Positions 1 to 8,786 are shown, counted from the stretch's first letter. The stretch is DNA of 64,000 bases from Veillonellaceae bacterium (GCA_025992895.1 DAJPGA010000001.1:1692501-1756500); one strand, 5' to 3'. Program-made: numbers and translations. Notes: generated by a model from the sequence alone, not told the origin.

Positions 1-265
1 CAAGAAGCATTTTCCCGTTCTGGTCATTCCCGACTATGCCGGAAACGAAAACCTGACAGCCCAATGATGCCAGATTGGCCGCTGTATTGGCAGCCCCGCC
101 CGGCACGTTTCTTTCCCCTTTGACCAGATTGACCGGTACAGGCGCTTCAGGAGAGATGCGGTTCACACTCCCTGTCACGTACTGATCCATCATTACATCA
201 CCGATTACGGCTGCCTTTACTTTCAGAATATCTTCACTAAGAAATTTTTCTCCGTCTTGTCTCAT
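1..265 (-). CDS. hldE: D-glycero-beta-D-manno-heptose-7-phosphate kinase, N-terminal part (cut by window edge)
   Basis: Only the first 88 codons are in the window; the gene runs off the left edge. The visible protein reads VIGDVMMDQY, then SVNRISPEAPVPV, then PGGAANTAANLASLG, which are the N-terminal sugar-binding motifs of the RfaE/HldE domain I kinase of the PfkB (ribokinase) family. The family phosphorylates heptose-7-phosphate on the way to ADP-heptose for the LPS inner core, so it implies an outer membrane. The ATG is preceded by AGGGGAA at a good distance. It lies 16 bases after the glycosyltransferase gene and is probably co-transcribed with it. Whether the full gene also carries the C-terminal adenylyltransferase domain (bifunctional HldE) or only the kinase (HldA) cannot be seen. 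Confidence 0.85.
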   Translation of the reverse strand, partial: MRQDGEKFLSEDILKVKAAVIGDVMMDQYVTGSVNRISPEAPVPVNLVKGERNVPGGAANTAANLASLGCQVFVSGIVGNDQNGKMLL

Positions 266-281
266 GGTTCCCCTGCCAAAA

Positions 282-1496
282 TCAAATACAAACTATGTTT
301 CCTATATTATCGCATTGCTCTTTTATGCATTCTTTAATCAGCTTGTCCCAGGAATCCCACACCACTTCCGGTGCATATGGCTTCATGGATGCCTTCGCTC
401 CGGCTCCCAGTTTCCTTCTAAGCCCGCTGTCCTTCATCAGGGACGACAGAGCTTTTGAAAATGCTTCTGCCCCGTCAGGAACAAGAAATCCATTGACCTG
501 ATCCTTGATGAGTTCATTGACGGAAGAGCAGGATGCAAAGCCTACTGCCGGAATTCCGACGCCCATCGCTTCAGAAAGCGCCAGAGGGAAACCTTCATGA
601 TGGCTTGGGAATGCAAATATATCTGCTTCCCGCCAAACTTTCCCCATATTCTTCGTAGTGCCGCGCAAGTGGACACGGTTCTGCAGTCCATTTTTGGATA
701 TGAGGCTTTTCACCATAGTTACATACGCTTTATCGTAAGTATCTCCCCAGATGTCCACTTCCCAGTCAGGAAATTCCTGAGCAATTTTCGAAAAGGCTTC
801 TATTAAAATATGCTGCCTCTTCGTCCTGCCTGTCACTCTTCCAACATTGACGATTTTGTGAACTTTCCTTTCCTGTCCGGGATCCACTTTCAAATGCGGG
901 ATATTTACAGAATTGGGAATATGCACAAAATGGTCGTAATCCAGGTATTTTTCTGCCTTTTCTATAAAGGAAGGCATGAGTACCTGAATGAAACGGCTTT
1001 TTTCAAGAGCCCTCTTTTCTTTCTCCGGTGAATGCAGGAATATTTCATCCGGATCATTGTGAAGCATGGAAATCACGGGAATTTCAGTATCCAGCCCTTC
1101 AAGAAGGAGACGGCCTGTCGGTTCCCTGAAGGAAATGATTACATCAGGTTTTGCCAGTTCAAGGACCCTTTTCATCTGAGGCTTTGCCTGGTTTAAAATA
1201 CTGTAATTCCTGTTTCTTGCAGCTTCCTTGCTAAAAGCACGGGCGATTTCCCTGGCTGCCTTGGAAAACAGGCCGGCATGAATTTCAGGCATTCCTTCCA
1301 TTTTAAACAAGTTATACAGTTTAACGTCCTCAGGGAGAGGATAGAAAGGATCCCCGCTCTTTTCATCAGCCATCACGACAGAAACCGTATATCCTCTGTC
1401 TTTCATTGCAGCTGCCATCCTTGATAAGACATGCTCGATGCCGCCGCTGTATCCTACAAATTTATGCAGATCCGCAAGTAAAAGATTCACGGACAT
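282..1496 (-). CDS. Family 4 (GT-B fold) glycosyltransferase
   Basis: A 404-residue retaining glycosyltransferase of the GT4 type. The N-terminus has the glycine-rich acceptor loop (YSGGIEHVLSRMA, near residue 17), the middle holds NVGRVTGRTKRQHILIEAF typical of the start of the donor domain, and the C-terminal half has the E-x7-E signature in HEGFPLALSEAMGVGIPAVG (about residue 300). Likely role: adding a sugar to a cell-surface polysaccharide or LPS on the cytoplasmic face; donor and acceptor cannot be told. It sits 18 bases downstream of the UDP-glucuronate 4-epimerase gene, hinting at UDP-galacturonate or a related sugar. Start: GAGGAGG directly abuts the ATG at 1496, whereas the GTG two codons later (1490) has a better 7-base spacing, so the true start may be 1490. 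Confidence 0.85.
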   Translation of the reverse strand: MSVNLLLADLHKFVGYSGGIEHVLSRMAAAMKDRGYTVSVVMADEKSGDPFYPLPEDVKLYNLFKMEGMPEIHAGLFSKAAREIARAFSKEAARNRNYSILNQAKPQMKRVLELAKPDVIISFREPTGRLLLEGLDTEIPVISMLHNDPDEIFLHSPEKEKRALEKSRFIQVLMPSFIEKAEKYLDYDHFVHIPNSVNIPHLKVDPGQERKVHKIVNVGRVTGRTKRQHILIEAFSKIAQEFPDWEVDIWGDTYDKAYVTMVKSLISKNGLQNRVHLRGTTKNMGKVWREADIFAFPSHHEGFPLALSEAMGVGIPAVGFASCSSVNELIKDQVNGFLVPDGAEAFSKALSSLMKDSGLRRKLGAGAKASMKPYAPEVVWDSWDKLIKECIKEQCDNIGNIVCI

Positions 1497-1514
1497 ACCT
1501 CCTCTATTAAGTGA

Positions 1515-2498
1515 TTATTCCTTATGATAATAATTTTTATACCACTTGGCGAATGCGGCAAGTCCCTCCTCCAAGGTGGTCGACGGATGGAATCCGAAAT
1601 CTTTTTCCAGATCATCAATATCAGCATACGTCTGATACACGTCTCCCATCTGCATGGGCAAGTACTCTTTTTCCGCTTTTCTCCCGATGGCATCTTCCAG
1701 AATTTCAATAAATTTCATCAGCCTGACCGGGTGATTGTTGCCAATATTATAAACCTTGAACGGGTCATTCTCTTCGTTAAGCTTCGGCGGATGGTTCAGC
1801 ATATGGGAAATCCCTTCTACGATATCATCTACATAGGTGAAATCGCGAAGCATATCTCCGTTATTATAAACCTGAATCGTCTCGCCGTTGAAAATCTTAT
1901 TGGCAAACTTGAAGTAAGCCATATCCGGCCTGCCAAAAGGTCCGTAAACCGTAAAGAAACGAAGCCCGGTAGCAGGAATCCTGTAGAGGTGGGAATACGT
2001 ATATGCCATAAGCTCGTCAGACTTTTTCGTTGCCGCATAAAGGCTGATTGGGCGGTCCGTCGGGTCATTGATCGAGAATGGAACTTTTTCCTGATTTCCG
2101 TAAATCGAAGAACTCGATGCAAAAAGAAGATGCTTTACCGGATAGTGGCGGCAGGCTTCCAGGATGTTGAAGAAACCCACGATGTTTGACTGTATATACG
2201 AATCCGGATGATCGATGCTGTAGCGGACTCCGGCCTGTGCGGCAAGATTAACGACAATAGCAGGTTTTATCTCTTCGAAGAGGTGGAATACCATGTCCTT
2301 ATCGGCCAGGTCCCCCTTTATGAAACGATAGTCTTTTCCAAATTCCTCGAGATCCTTGACACGATCTTCCTTAAGCTTTGGATCATAGTAATTATTCATG
2401 TTGTCATATCCGACAACATTGTATCCATCCTTAAGCAGACGTTTGCTTAAATGATATCCAATAAACCCGGCTCCACCGGTCACAAGAATCGTATCCAT
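1515..2498 (-). CDS. UDP-glucuronate 4-epimerase-like NAD-dependent sugar epimerase
   Basis: A 327-residue short-chain dehydrogenase/reductase of the extended class. The Rossmann motif TGGAGFIGYHL is at residues 7-17, followed by DNMNNYYDPKLKEDR, which is characteristic of UDP-glucuronate 4-epimerases (CapI/LpsL type). The catalytic Tyr-x3-Lys is YAATKK (near 152), and RFFTVYGPFGRPDMA (near 180) is the family's substrate-binding loop. It interconverts UDP-glucuronate and UDP-galacturonate for surface polysaccharide. First gene of a minus-strand set with the glycosyltransferase and heptose kinase; an extended -10 promoter lies upstream. UDP-galactose 4-epimerase is a less likely alternative because of the NNYYDP motif. 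Confidence 0.85.
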   Translation of the reverse strand: MDTILVTGGAGFIGYHLSKRLLKDGYNVVGYDNMNNYYDPKLKEDRVKDLEEFGKDYRFIKGDLADKDMVFHLFEEIKPAIVVNLAAQAGVRYSIDHPDSYIQSNIVGFFNILEACRHYPVKHLLFASSSSIYGNQEKVPFSINDPTDRPISLYAATKKSDELMAYTYSHLYRIPATGLRFFTVYGPFGRPDMAYFKFANKIFNGETIQVYNNGDMLRDFTYVDDIVEGISHMLNHPPKLNEENDPFKVYNIGNNHPVRLMKFIEILEDAIGRKAEKEYLPMQMGDVYQTYADIDDLEKDFGFHPSTTLEEGLAAFAKWYKNYYHKE

Positions 2499-2551
2499 AA
2501 CAATCTCCTATCCTTTATCATTCTATGAACATGCATCGTCCATATTGCTTT

Positions 2552-2560
2552 ATTATACCA
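2552..2560 (-). promoter_or_regulatory. Extended -10 promoter for the epimerase/glycosyltransferase/heptose kinase genes
   Basis: On the minus strand the sequence reads TGGTATAAT, a perfect extended -10 element, about 55 bases before the epimerase start. No good -35 box is at 17 bases; TTGTAC lies at 19. Confidence 0.55.
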
Positions 2561-2604
2561 AATCCGCTGGGTCAAGGTACAAAGGAAATCAGGGATTAAC
2601 CCCC

Positions 2605-3195
2605 TCAATTTCCCCAAACTTTGATAGCAGCTTCTGCCATGAGTTCCTGTCCCTTCTCGTTGGGATGAACCCCGTCAACATAATAATCATCGTCAAAGGG
2701 AATTGCTTCTGAAAAATCAATCATGCGTACGTCAAGACTTTGTGCCAGTTCCTTTAAGAAGGAAATATACGCCCTGTAATCTTCCTGATTGGCATCATAG
2801 GAGAATTCCGACTGCCATCCTGCATCAACGCTTGCGCGTGTTACCAGAGGCGGGATTCCAATCGTCAGCGGCAGGCTGGCCGCTATATCTGAAATTCCCC
2901 TTTCCATATTCCTTTCAAGAGAAGAAAGCCTTATTCCGCACAGCAAATCATTGGTTCCGCCCATGATGAAAATTTCATCCTGACTTCCGGCTCTCTCAAG
3001 AAAAGATTCTGCCTTTTGAAGGATATCTGATGACAAGGAGCCGCAGGATCCAAAATTCCTGAATTTGATATCATGTATTTCCCTGGCAGCAATTTCAAGC
3101 CAGTACCTGCCCTTCCTTAGTCCGAATCCTTCAGTCAGGCTGTCACCGAAGCAATTCATGAACAGAGGCGCCTGCCCTTTCCATCGATCTTCCAT
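2605..3195 (-). CDS. SGNH/GDSL-family hydrolase
   Basis: A 196-residue esterase/lipase-like protein. Block I is NCFGDSLTEGFG near the N-terminus with the nucleophile Ser, block III is GGTNDLL with the oxyanion Asn, and block V is DGVHPNEKG with the catalytic Asp and His, so all four SGNH residues are present. No signal peptide is visible, so it is probably cytoplasmic; the closest general type is the TesA-like/GDSL arylesterase class, and the natural substrate is unknown. The start at 3195 is chosen because AGGAGTG stands 4 bases upstream; a longer frame reaches 3249 but runs through the terminator hairpin of the efflux operon. Confidence 0.8.
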   Translation of the reverse strand: MEDRWKGQAPLFMNCFGDSLTEGFGLRKGRYWLEIAAREIHDIKFRNFGSCGSLSSDILQKAESFLERAGSQDEIFIMGGTNDLLCGIRLSSLERNMERGISDIAASLPLTIGIPPLVTRASVDAGWQSEFSYDANQEDYRAYISFLKELAQSLDVRMIDFSEAIPFDDDYYVDGVHPNEKGQELMAEAAIKVWGN

Positions 3196-3210
3196 ATTCA
3201 CTCCTGTGTA

Positions 3211-3246
3211 TAAAAAAGACTGCAGCCCATGAATGAACTGCAGTCT
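3211..3246 (-). terminator. Rho-independent terminator after the RND operon
   Basis: Perfect 9-bp stem AGACTGCAG/CTGCAGTCT (3217-3225 and 3238-3246) with a 12-base loop, followed on the minus strand by six T. It begins 9 bases after the RND permease stop and just before the ribosome-binding site of the SGNH gene. Confidence 0.85.
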
Positions 3247-3254
3247 CATTTAAA

Positions 3255-6200
3255 TTACTTGCTTACTGAAATTCCTTTTTTCGGTCTTTTGAAACCATGA
3301 ATTCGTTCAATAACAACGAAGAGCATCGGTACAATGAAGATCTGGAATACAGTTGCAGAAAGCACGCCGAATACTACAGCAATACCCATTTCAGAGCGGG
3401 AATTCGAACCTGCACCAGTCGAAAGTGCCAGCGGAATGTTGCCGAGGATGAATGCCAGGGAGGTCATCAGAATCGGGCGCAGACGAATCTGCGATGCTTC
3501 GATGGAAGCCTTCATGACATCCATGCCGTTATCAACACGGACCTTCGCATATTCGACAATCAGTATCGCGTTCTTCGCCGCGAGGCCGATAATGGTCAGA
3601 AGGCCGATCTGGAAATAAATATCGTTGTAAACGTTAAATGCAAATGCACCAAGGCAGGCGCCAAAGAAACCTGTCGGGATACCAAGAATAACAGAGAATG
3701 GAACCTTCCAGCTTTCATAAAGAGCAGCCAGGGAAAGGAATACGAAGAGCATGCCGAGAGACAGCGCATAAACTGTCTTGCCGCCTGCTTCACGTTCCTG
3801 TGCGGAGGATTCAGCAAAGGCATAGCTGTATCCGTTTGGAAGCGTTTCATGAGCCACTTCTTCCAATGCATCAAGCGCCTGACCGGAAGAGTATCCTGCA
3901 GCCTGCTGGCCGCCGATCTTAACTGCCGGGAAGTTGTTGTAACGGGTAATAACTGAAATAGCGTTTGACTTCTTAGGAGTGATGAAGTTGCTGATCGGCA
4001 CCATGTTGCCGGCGCTGTCCTTGACAGTCAGGAACTTATTGTCATTCGGGCTCATACGGTACTGCGTATCAGCCTGGGCAACGACCTTGAAGTTACGTCC
4101 GTAAATCGTAAAGTCATTGATCTGAACAGAGCCATAATAAGCCTGCAATGCGGTAAAGATATCACCTACACTGACACCGTTCTTTGCAGCCTTGTCTCTG
4201 TCGATGTTGAAGTTATAAGAAGGCGTATCCATTCTGAAGGTCGTATAGGCCATCTGAATTTCAGGTCTCTTATTGGCTGCTGCCAGGAACTGATTGACGA
4301 TATTCTGCATGGATTCATTGGAATCGCCATTTTTGTTCTGGATATACATACTGAAACCGCCGGATGCGCCAAGGCCTGGAATCGGAGGCGGATTCAATGC
4401 GATCAGCGTTACGCCAGGATGTGTTGCATTGAAGGCAAATGCTTTGCCCATGACTGCATCGATCTGCGTATCAGGTGTCTTTCTGTCATCCCAAGGCTTC
4501 AGCTTGATGAAAGACAGACCGGCATTTGGTTTCTGGCCGCCGGAAAGAATATCGAAACCTACGACACCCTGTGTTCTTTCAACAGCCGGATCATCGCCCA
4601 TGTACTTCAGGAACTCAGTAACATACTGAGCTGTCCTGACATTGACCGAGCCTTCAGGAAGCTGGAAAGATGCCAGGAAGAAGCCGTTATCTTCCTGCGG
4701 AAGGAATGCTGTCGGGAGTTTGACGAACATAAAGAGTGCTGCCGCGAAGAGAATAACAAGAACTGCAATCGGGACATAAATAACTTTGCCCAGTTTTCTG
4801 AGTATGTCTCCGTAGTATTCAACCATCTTGTCAAAGCCGTCATTGAATCTGTCCCAGAATCTCTGGAGACGGCCGCGGTCTGCTTTTTCCTTCTGTTCCT
4901 TAAGGAGTCCTGCGCAGAGTGCAGGTGTCAGGGACAGTGCGGTAAACGCAGAAATCAAGACAGATACGGCAATTGTCAAAGCGAACTGCTTGTACAAAAT
5001 GCCCATGATGCCGCCAAGGAAGGCAACCGGAACGAATACGGCAGCCAGAACGACTGCGACGCCGATAACCGGGCTCTGTACCTTCTGCATGGCTGCAAAG
5101 GTAGCTTCTCTCGGCTTCATGTTATTGTAGCGCATTTCATATTCAACGGCTTCAATAACTACGATTGCATCGTCGACGACCAGCCCGATCGCCAGAACCA
5201 TTGCGAACAAGGTCAGCGTATTGATGGTAAAACCAAGAACCTGGAATGCTGCAAATGTGCCGAGCAGTGATACCGGAACTGCAATCATCGGGATCAGTGT
5301 TGAACGCCAATTCTGCAGGAAAATGTAAACAATGATAGCTACGATAATCAATGCTTCAACAAATGTATGGAGCACTTCCTTGATAGAAGCAAAGATGAAG
5401 TCCGTATTATCGGAGTTAATAACATAAGTCATATCAGCCGGGAACGACTTCGCATCTTCGGCGAGCTTGTTCTTGATGGCTGTAATTGTCTGAACTGCAT
5501 TCGCATCATCAGTCAGCGAGAATGCAACAGCAGATGTCTCATAATTGCCTGCACGGGAAATGAAGTCATAACTCTTTGCATCCAGATTGATACGCGCAAC
5601 ATCTTTCAGCTTCAGGAGACTTCCATCGCTGTTTGTCCTGAGAACGATATTGCCAAATTCCTCTGGTGTAACCAGACGGCCCTTTGCGGTAACTACATAC
5701 TGGAAAGCCTGATCCTTGGTAACAGGAGCCGAGCCGATGTTACCTGCAGCGACCTGCTGGTTCTGGGCTTCTACGGCAGCAATGACTTCAGATGCTGTAA
5801 TCTGGTTCTGGGCCATCTTTGTCGGATCCATCCAGATTCTCATTGCAAAGTCAGAGCCGAATTCCTGTACTGTACCAACGCCTGGAATGGATTTCAGTTC
5901 ATCCAGGTAGTTCATACTGAAATAGTTTTTCAGGAAGTTCTTATCATAAGTACCGTTTGGAGAATACAAGCTGACAACCAGTGCCATATCGCCGGACGAC
6001 TTTCGTGTCGTTACGCCGATATTTCTTACTGTATCAGGAAGCGCTGCATCTGATGCTGTAACGCCATTCTGAACACGAACGGTAGCAAGGTCTGAATCTG
6101 TTCCGGTCAGGAACTGAACTGTCAATGAATAAGAACCGTTGGAGTTACTTGTCGAGGACATGTTATCGAAGCCTTCGACCCCCACGACATTCTTTTCAAT

Positions 6201-6392
6201 GACTTCTGCCACTGTCTGAGCCACGACCTCGGAATCAGCGCCCGGATATGATGCATGTACTGAAACCTGCGGCGGGGTGATCTTCGGATAGCGGTCCATA
6301 GGCAGTGTAAAAATAGAAAGCAGCCCGGCAATGGAAATAACCAATGCCACAACGATAGCAAAGATTGGGCGCTTAATGAAGAAATTAGCCAT
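3255..6392 (-). CDS. RND multidrug efflux permease (AcrB/MexB type, HAE1 family)
   Basis: A 1045-residue inner-membrane proton antiporter, full length for the family. It starts MANFFIKRPIFAIVVALV, the conserved first transmembrane helix of HAE1 pumps, and carries the proton-relay aspartate pair in GLVVDDAIVVIEAVE near residue 405. The two large periplasmic loops and twelve expected membrane segments are in the usual order, and the C-terminus has the second-half motif ESWKVPFSVILGIP and AAKNAILIVEYAK. It is predicted to expel hydrophobic drugs or envelope components together with the adaptor encoded 9 bases upstream. No TolC-like outer-membrane channel is adjacent, so one must be supplied from elsewhere. 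AAGGAGGGG precedes the ATG. Confidence 0.95.
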   Translation of the reverse strand: MANFFIKRPIFAIVVALVISIAGLLSIFTLPMDRYPKITPPQVSVHASYPGADSEVVAQTVAEVIEKNVVGVEGFDNMSSTSNSNGSYSLTVQFLTGTDSDLATVRVQNGVTASDAALPDTVRNIGVTTRKSSGDMALVVSLYSPNGTYDKNFLKNYFSMNYLDELKSIPGVGTVQEFGSDFAMRIWMDPTKMAQNQITASEVIAAVEAQNQQVAAGNIGSAPVTKDQAFQYVVTAKGRLVTPEEFGNIVLRTNSDGSLLKLKDVARINLDAKSYDFISRAGNYETSAVAFSLTDDANAVQTITAIKNKLAEDAKSFPADMTYVINSDNTDFIFASIKEVLHTFVEALIIVAIIVYIFLQNWRSTLIPMIAVPVSLLGTFAAFQVLGFTINTLTLFAMVLAIGLVVDDAIVVIEAVEYEMRYNNMKPREATFAAMQKVQSPVIGVAVVLAAVFVPVAFLGGIMGILYKQFALTIAVSVLISAFTALSLTPALCAGLLKEQKEKADRGRLQRFWDRFNDGFDKMVEYYGDILRKLGKVIYVPIAVLVILFAAALFMFVKLPTAFLPQEDNGFFLASFQLPEGSVNVRTAQYVTEFLKYMGDDPAVERTQGVVGFDILSGGQKPNAGLSFIKLKPWDDRKTPDTQIDAVMGKAFAFNATHPGVTLIALNPPPIPGLGASGGFSMYIQNKNGDSNESMQNIVNQFLAAANKRPEIQMAYTTFRMDTPSYNFNIDRDKAAKNGVSVGDIFTALQAYYGSVQINDFTIYGRNFKVVAQADTQYRMSPNDNKFLTVKDSAGNMVPISNFITPKKSNAISVITRYNNFPAVKIGGQQAAGYSSGQALDALEEVAHETLPNGYSYAFAESSAQEREAGGKTVYALSLGMLFVFLSLAALYESWKVPFSVILGIPTGFFGACLGAFAFNVYNDIYFQIGLLTIIGLAAKNAILIVEYAKVRVDNGMDVMKASIEASQIRLRPILMTSLAFILGNIPLALSTGAGSNSRSEMGIAVVFGVLSATVFQIFIVPMLFVVIERIHGFKRPKKGISVSK

Positions 6393-6401
6393 GGCCCCTC
6401 C

Positions 6402-7565
6402 TTACTTGTACTGAGCAGCAGCTGCTTCAGTTGCATCCTGCTCCAGTTTTTCCTTCGTTGTATCTTCGAATGTAACGGAATCGCCCGGATGTACCTTACC
6501 CTGTCCATCAACGATAACCTGATCGTTGACATCGACTCCGCTTTCAATGATGGTGTAAATGCCAAATGTAGGTCCGAGTTTTACAGATTTCTGTACGACC
6601 TTGCCATCAACGACAACATCAACTGTATCTTTGTTGAGGAGCTGGATCAATGCCTTGGTCGGTACGAGAATGCTTCCCTGTGCAATTTCAGAATCGGATA
6701 CGACCTGCGCATACATTCCCGGAACCAGACGATTATCCGGATTTGCAAAAGCAGCCTTCATCGTCAGCTGGCCGCCGGAAAGGCTTGGGTTGATCTGGAC
6801 AATCTTTCCTGTTTCACCATAGAAAGATCCATCAGAAAGCTTCAGTTTCAGATCGCCTAATATATCCATGCCGCCCTTATCTTTTGTCAGTGCAAGATAT
6901 TCATTTTCAGACATATCAAACTGAACATAGATCGGATCAGAGGAAGAAATCGTTACAAGGCCTGTGGTTCCTGCCGTTGCAAATGTACCGATGTTCACAT
7001 CATCCATAGACAACGTCCCGTTGAATGGTGCAGTAACAACCGTATCATTCAGATTATTGTTTGCCAGGGATACGGAAGCCTGCGCTGCTTCAAGCACGCC
7101 GCGGTAAGCTTCAGTTGCTGCCTTCTGGCTGTCATAAGCCTGACGTGAAATGGCGCCGGTAGCAATCAGCTGTTCATAGCGTGCCAAATCTCTCTTTGCG
7201 TTTTCATAATTTGCTTCAGCCTGGGCAACGCTTGCCTGAGCAGATGCCAGGTTGGACTGATAGTTTCTTGTATCCAGACGATAGAGCGGTTGTCCCTGTA
7301 CAACTTTTTCGCCGCCGGAGATATATTTCTCCATGACTGTTCCTGATACTTTGGAGCGTACCGGCACTTCCTGAAGCGCCATAATCGTACCTGTATACTC
7401 CCTGTTAATTGGCGTATTAGATTTAAACGGTTTAAATGTAGTTACTTTCATGACCTGCTGCTGGCCCTGCTGGTTCTTAGCGGATCCACAGCCGCCGGTT
7501 ACCATTCCTGCAGACAGTAAAATACCAGCTGCCATAAAAGCCGCCCACGCCTTCTTATACTTCAT
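6402..7565 (-). CDS. RND efflux periplasmic adaptor lipoprotein (AcrA type, MFP/HlyD family)
   Basis: A 387-residue membrane fusion protein. The N-terminus is a lipoprotein signal peptide with the lipobox VTGGC at residues 22-26, so the mature protein should be anchored by a lipidated Cys in the inner membrane. It shows the biotinyl-lipoyl half motif (VPVRSKVSGTVMEKYISGGEKVVQGQPLYRLD), an alpha-helical hairpin rich in Ala/Gln (residues about 105-165), then the second lipoyl half and a beta-barrel domain. It bridges the permease to an outer-membrane channel. First gene of the pump operon; GGGGGC precedes the ATG and an operator-covered promoter lies about 80 bases upstream. Confidence 0.93.
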   Translation of the reverse strand: MKYKKAWAAFMAAGILLSAGMVTGGCGSAKNQQGQQQVMKVTTFKPFKSNTPINREYTGTIMALQEVPVRSKVSGTVMEKYISGGEKVVQGQPLYRLDTRNYQSNLASAQASVAQAEANYENAKRDLARYEQLIATGAISRQAYDSQKAATEAYRGVLEAAQASVSLANNNLNDTVVTAPFNGTLSMDDVNIGTFATAGTTGLVTISSSDPIYVQFDMSENEYLALTKDKGGMDILGDLKLKLSDGSFYGETGKIVQINPSLSGGQLTMKAAFANPDNRLVPGMYAQVVSDSEIAQGSILVPTKALIQLLNKDTVDVVVDGKVVQKSVKLGPTFGIYTIIESGVDVNDQVIVDGQGKVHPGDSVTFEDTTKEKLEQDATEAAAAQYK

Positions 7566-7639
7566 ACTTTGCCCCCTTGCATATCAAGAAATTTCATTCT
7601 TGTTACGGTTACAATTTAACGATTCAATGAGTCTATACT

Positions 7640-7668
7640 AGATTATCAGACAATTGACCAATAGTCAA
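7640..7668 (-). promoter_or_regulatory. RND operon promoter with palindromic operator over the -35 box
   Basis: On the minus strand TTGACT is followed after exactly 17 bases by TAATCT. The -35 hexamer is embedded in the palindrome TTGACTATTGGTCAA (7654-7668; 5-bp arms). Such 15-bp TTGAC/GTCAA palindromes are typical of TetR- or MarR-family efflux repressors; the regulator gene is not in the window. A wider inverted repeat, TTCAATGA/TCATTGAA (7623-7630 and 7673-7680), brackets it. Confidence 0.65.
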
Positions 7669-7718
7669 AGATTCATTGAAAATAGTTACTGATTTAATCA
7701 GAATGGCTGAAATGTTTC

Positions 7719-8189
7719 TCAGATTCCGTCAACCGGAACCTTGACAACAGCTTTTCTGACAGGAGATCCCTTTTCGCTTCCCTCGCAGAGAGGACGGTGA
7801 AGATCTTCCGGGAAGAATACAGCAAAACGGCCCTTCTTGAAATGAATTTTCGTTTCCGGATCTTTTCCTGCTTCATAAAAATAAAGGTCTCTGTCCGGGT
7901 GGCTTTCTATGCATTTTCCTGCATCAAAAATTGTCTCGATCCCGATCCACTCTTCTTTGCCTTCCACTTCATACTGAACATCAATGAATTCCTTATGCCC
8001 TTCAAGTTTCCTCTGAGCAGAAGGCTCTGTCGGTGAAGTCTCCACATTCATGTTGCAGCCTTTGATTTTATATTTTCCATCAGGAACGCCTGCAAAATCA
8101 AACTGGGAAGCTTCTTTGAGAACCTCGTAAATAAAATCAGGCATTTGGGCCTTATACGCATCCAGATGTTTCATGTCTCCCATAATCAT
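7719..8189 (-). CDS. YhcH/YjgK/YiaL family protein
   Basis: A 156-residue protein of the DUF386 cupin-like family. It begins MIMGDMKHLD, matching the family's MI-x-GD-x3-L start, which fixes the start codon. It contains EGHKEFIDVQY and the histidine-rich FFPEDLHRPL segment near the C-terminus; these His/Glu residues line a metal site in characterised members. Relatives act in sialic acid or other sugar-acid metabolism (YhcH) or as the beta subunit of evolved beta-galactosidase (EbgC), but no sugar catabolic gene is nearby, so the substrate cannot be named. It appears monocistronic. Confidence 0.8.
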   Translation of the reverse strand: MIMGDMKHLDAYKAQMPDFIYEVLKEASQFDFAGVPDGKYKIKGCNMNVETSPTEPSAQRKLEGHKEFIDVQYEVEGKEEWIGIETIFDAGKCIESHPDRDLYFYEAGKDPETKIHFKKGRFAVFFPEDLHRPLCEGSEKGSPVRKAVVKVPVDGI

Positions 8190-8245
8190 AATAATTCCAC
8201 TTTCCTTTCCTACAGGTATCCCTTAATAAAACAGCAGCAGCTGTT

Positions 8246-8317
8246 ATTGAGTATTTGCCTCAATTGCCACTGCATTTATTTTTATGATTCCCAAAAAGAC
8301 ATCAAAAAAATAAATGC
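8246..8317. repeat. Two inverted repeats upstream of the YhcH-family gene
   Basis: GCATTTATTTTT at 8272-8283 is perfectly complementary to 8306-8317 (22-base loop), and ATTGAG/CTCAAT (8246-8251 and 8259-8264) forms a shorter palindrome. Neither ends in a clear U-tract after a gene, so an operator or a leader structure for the YhcH gene is possible. The rest of 8190-8480 holds nothing else I can support. Confidence 0.4.
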
Positions 8318-8484
8318 TTAAACACTTGCTAATAATTTATCTTAACACATTTTTTCACTCTGATGTAATAGCCTTCTTTCAATAAAAATTTTATTTCTCT
8401 TATATAAACATACGGTGACAGGATGCCTAAAATATAAGGCCCAATCCAAAGGATAAGGGGATCGAAAATGATATCATAAATTAT

Positions 8485-8513
8485 TTGACACAGGGAATTG
8501 CCTATGATATAGT
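8485..8513 (+). promoter_or_regulatory. Promoter of the T-box/metH operon
   Basis: TTGACA (8485-8490), 17-base spacer, TATAGT (8508-8513). The start of transcription would fall near 8520, directly before the T-box stem I sequence. Confidence 0.8.
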
Positions 8514-8523
8514 GCTAGTAATT

Positions 8524-8786
8524 AAAAAGAAGCGATGAAGAGAAGAGTAGGCAGAAAAGACTATACCAGAAAGCTCCGGCAGATGGAAAGGAGCATAGGG
8601 ATATTTGCTGAACATGGCCTCTGAGCTGGGATTGCTGAATAATGAAGCATCCCGGGTGTGCCCGATACAGCACTAAGGTATTAAGGCAAAAGCCGGCGTA
8701 CCTGATGAGATTCATGCAGCGATGTGTGGATAAACTTGGGTGGTAACACGAATCTTTCGTCCCTTTGGGGATGGAGGATTTTTTTA
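8524..8786 (+). promoter_or_regulatory. T-box riboswitch, Met specifier (AUG), for the metH operon
   Basis: The leader opens with the T-box stem I consensus AGCGATGAAGAG plus AGTA. The specifier loop on the 3' side reads GAAC-ATG-GCCTCTGAG with ATG at 8614-8616, the methionine codon. The T-box bulge TTGGGTGGTAACACG is at 8736-8750. It is followed by a terminator of 12 base pairs (8752-8763 with 8768-8779, three of them G-U) and seven T. Uncharged tRNA-Met would stabilise the antiterminator and permit transcription of the activation protein, metH and metF, so the operon should be induced by methionine starvation. The bulge differs from the usual ACCGCG ending. Confidence 0.92.
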
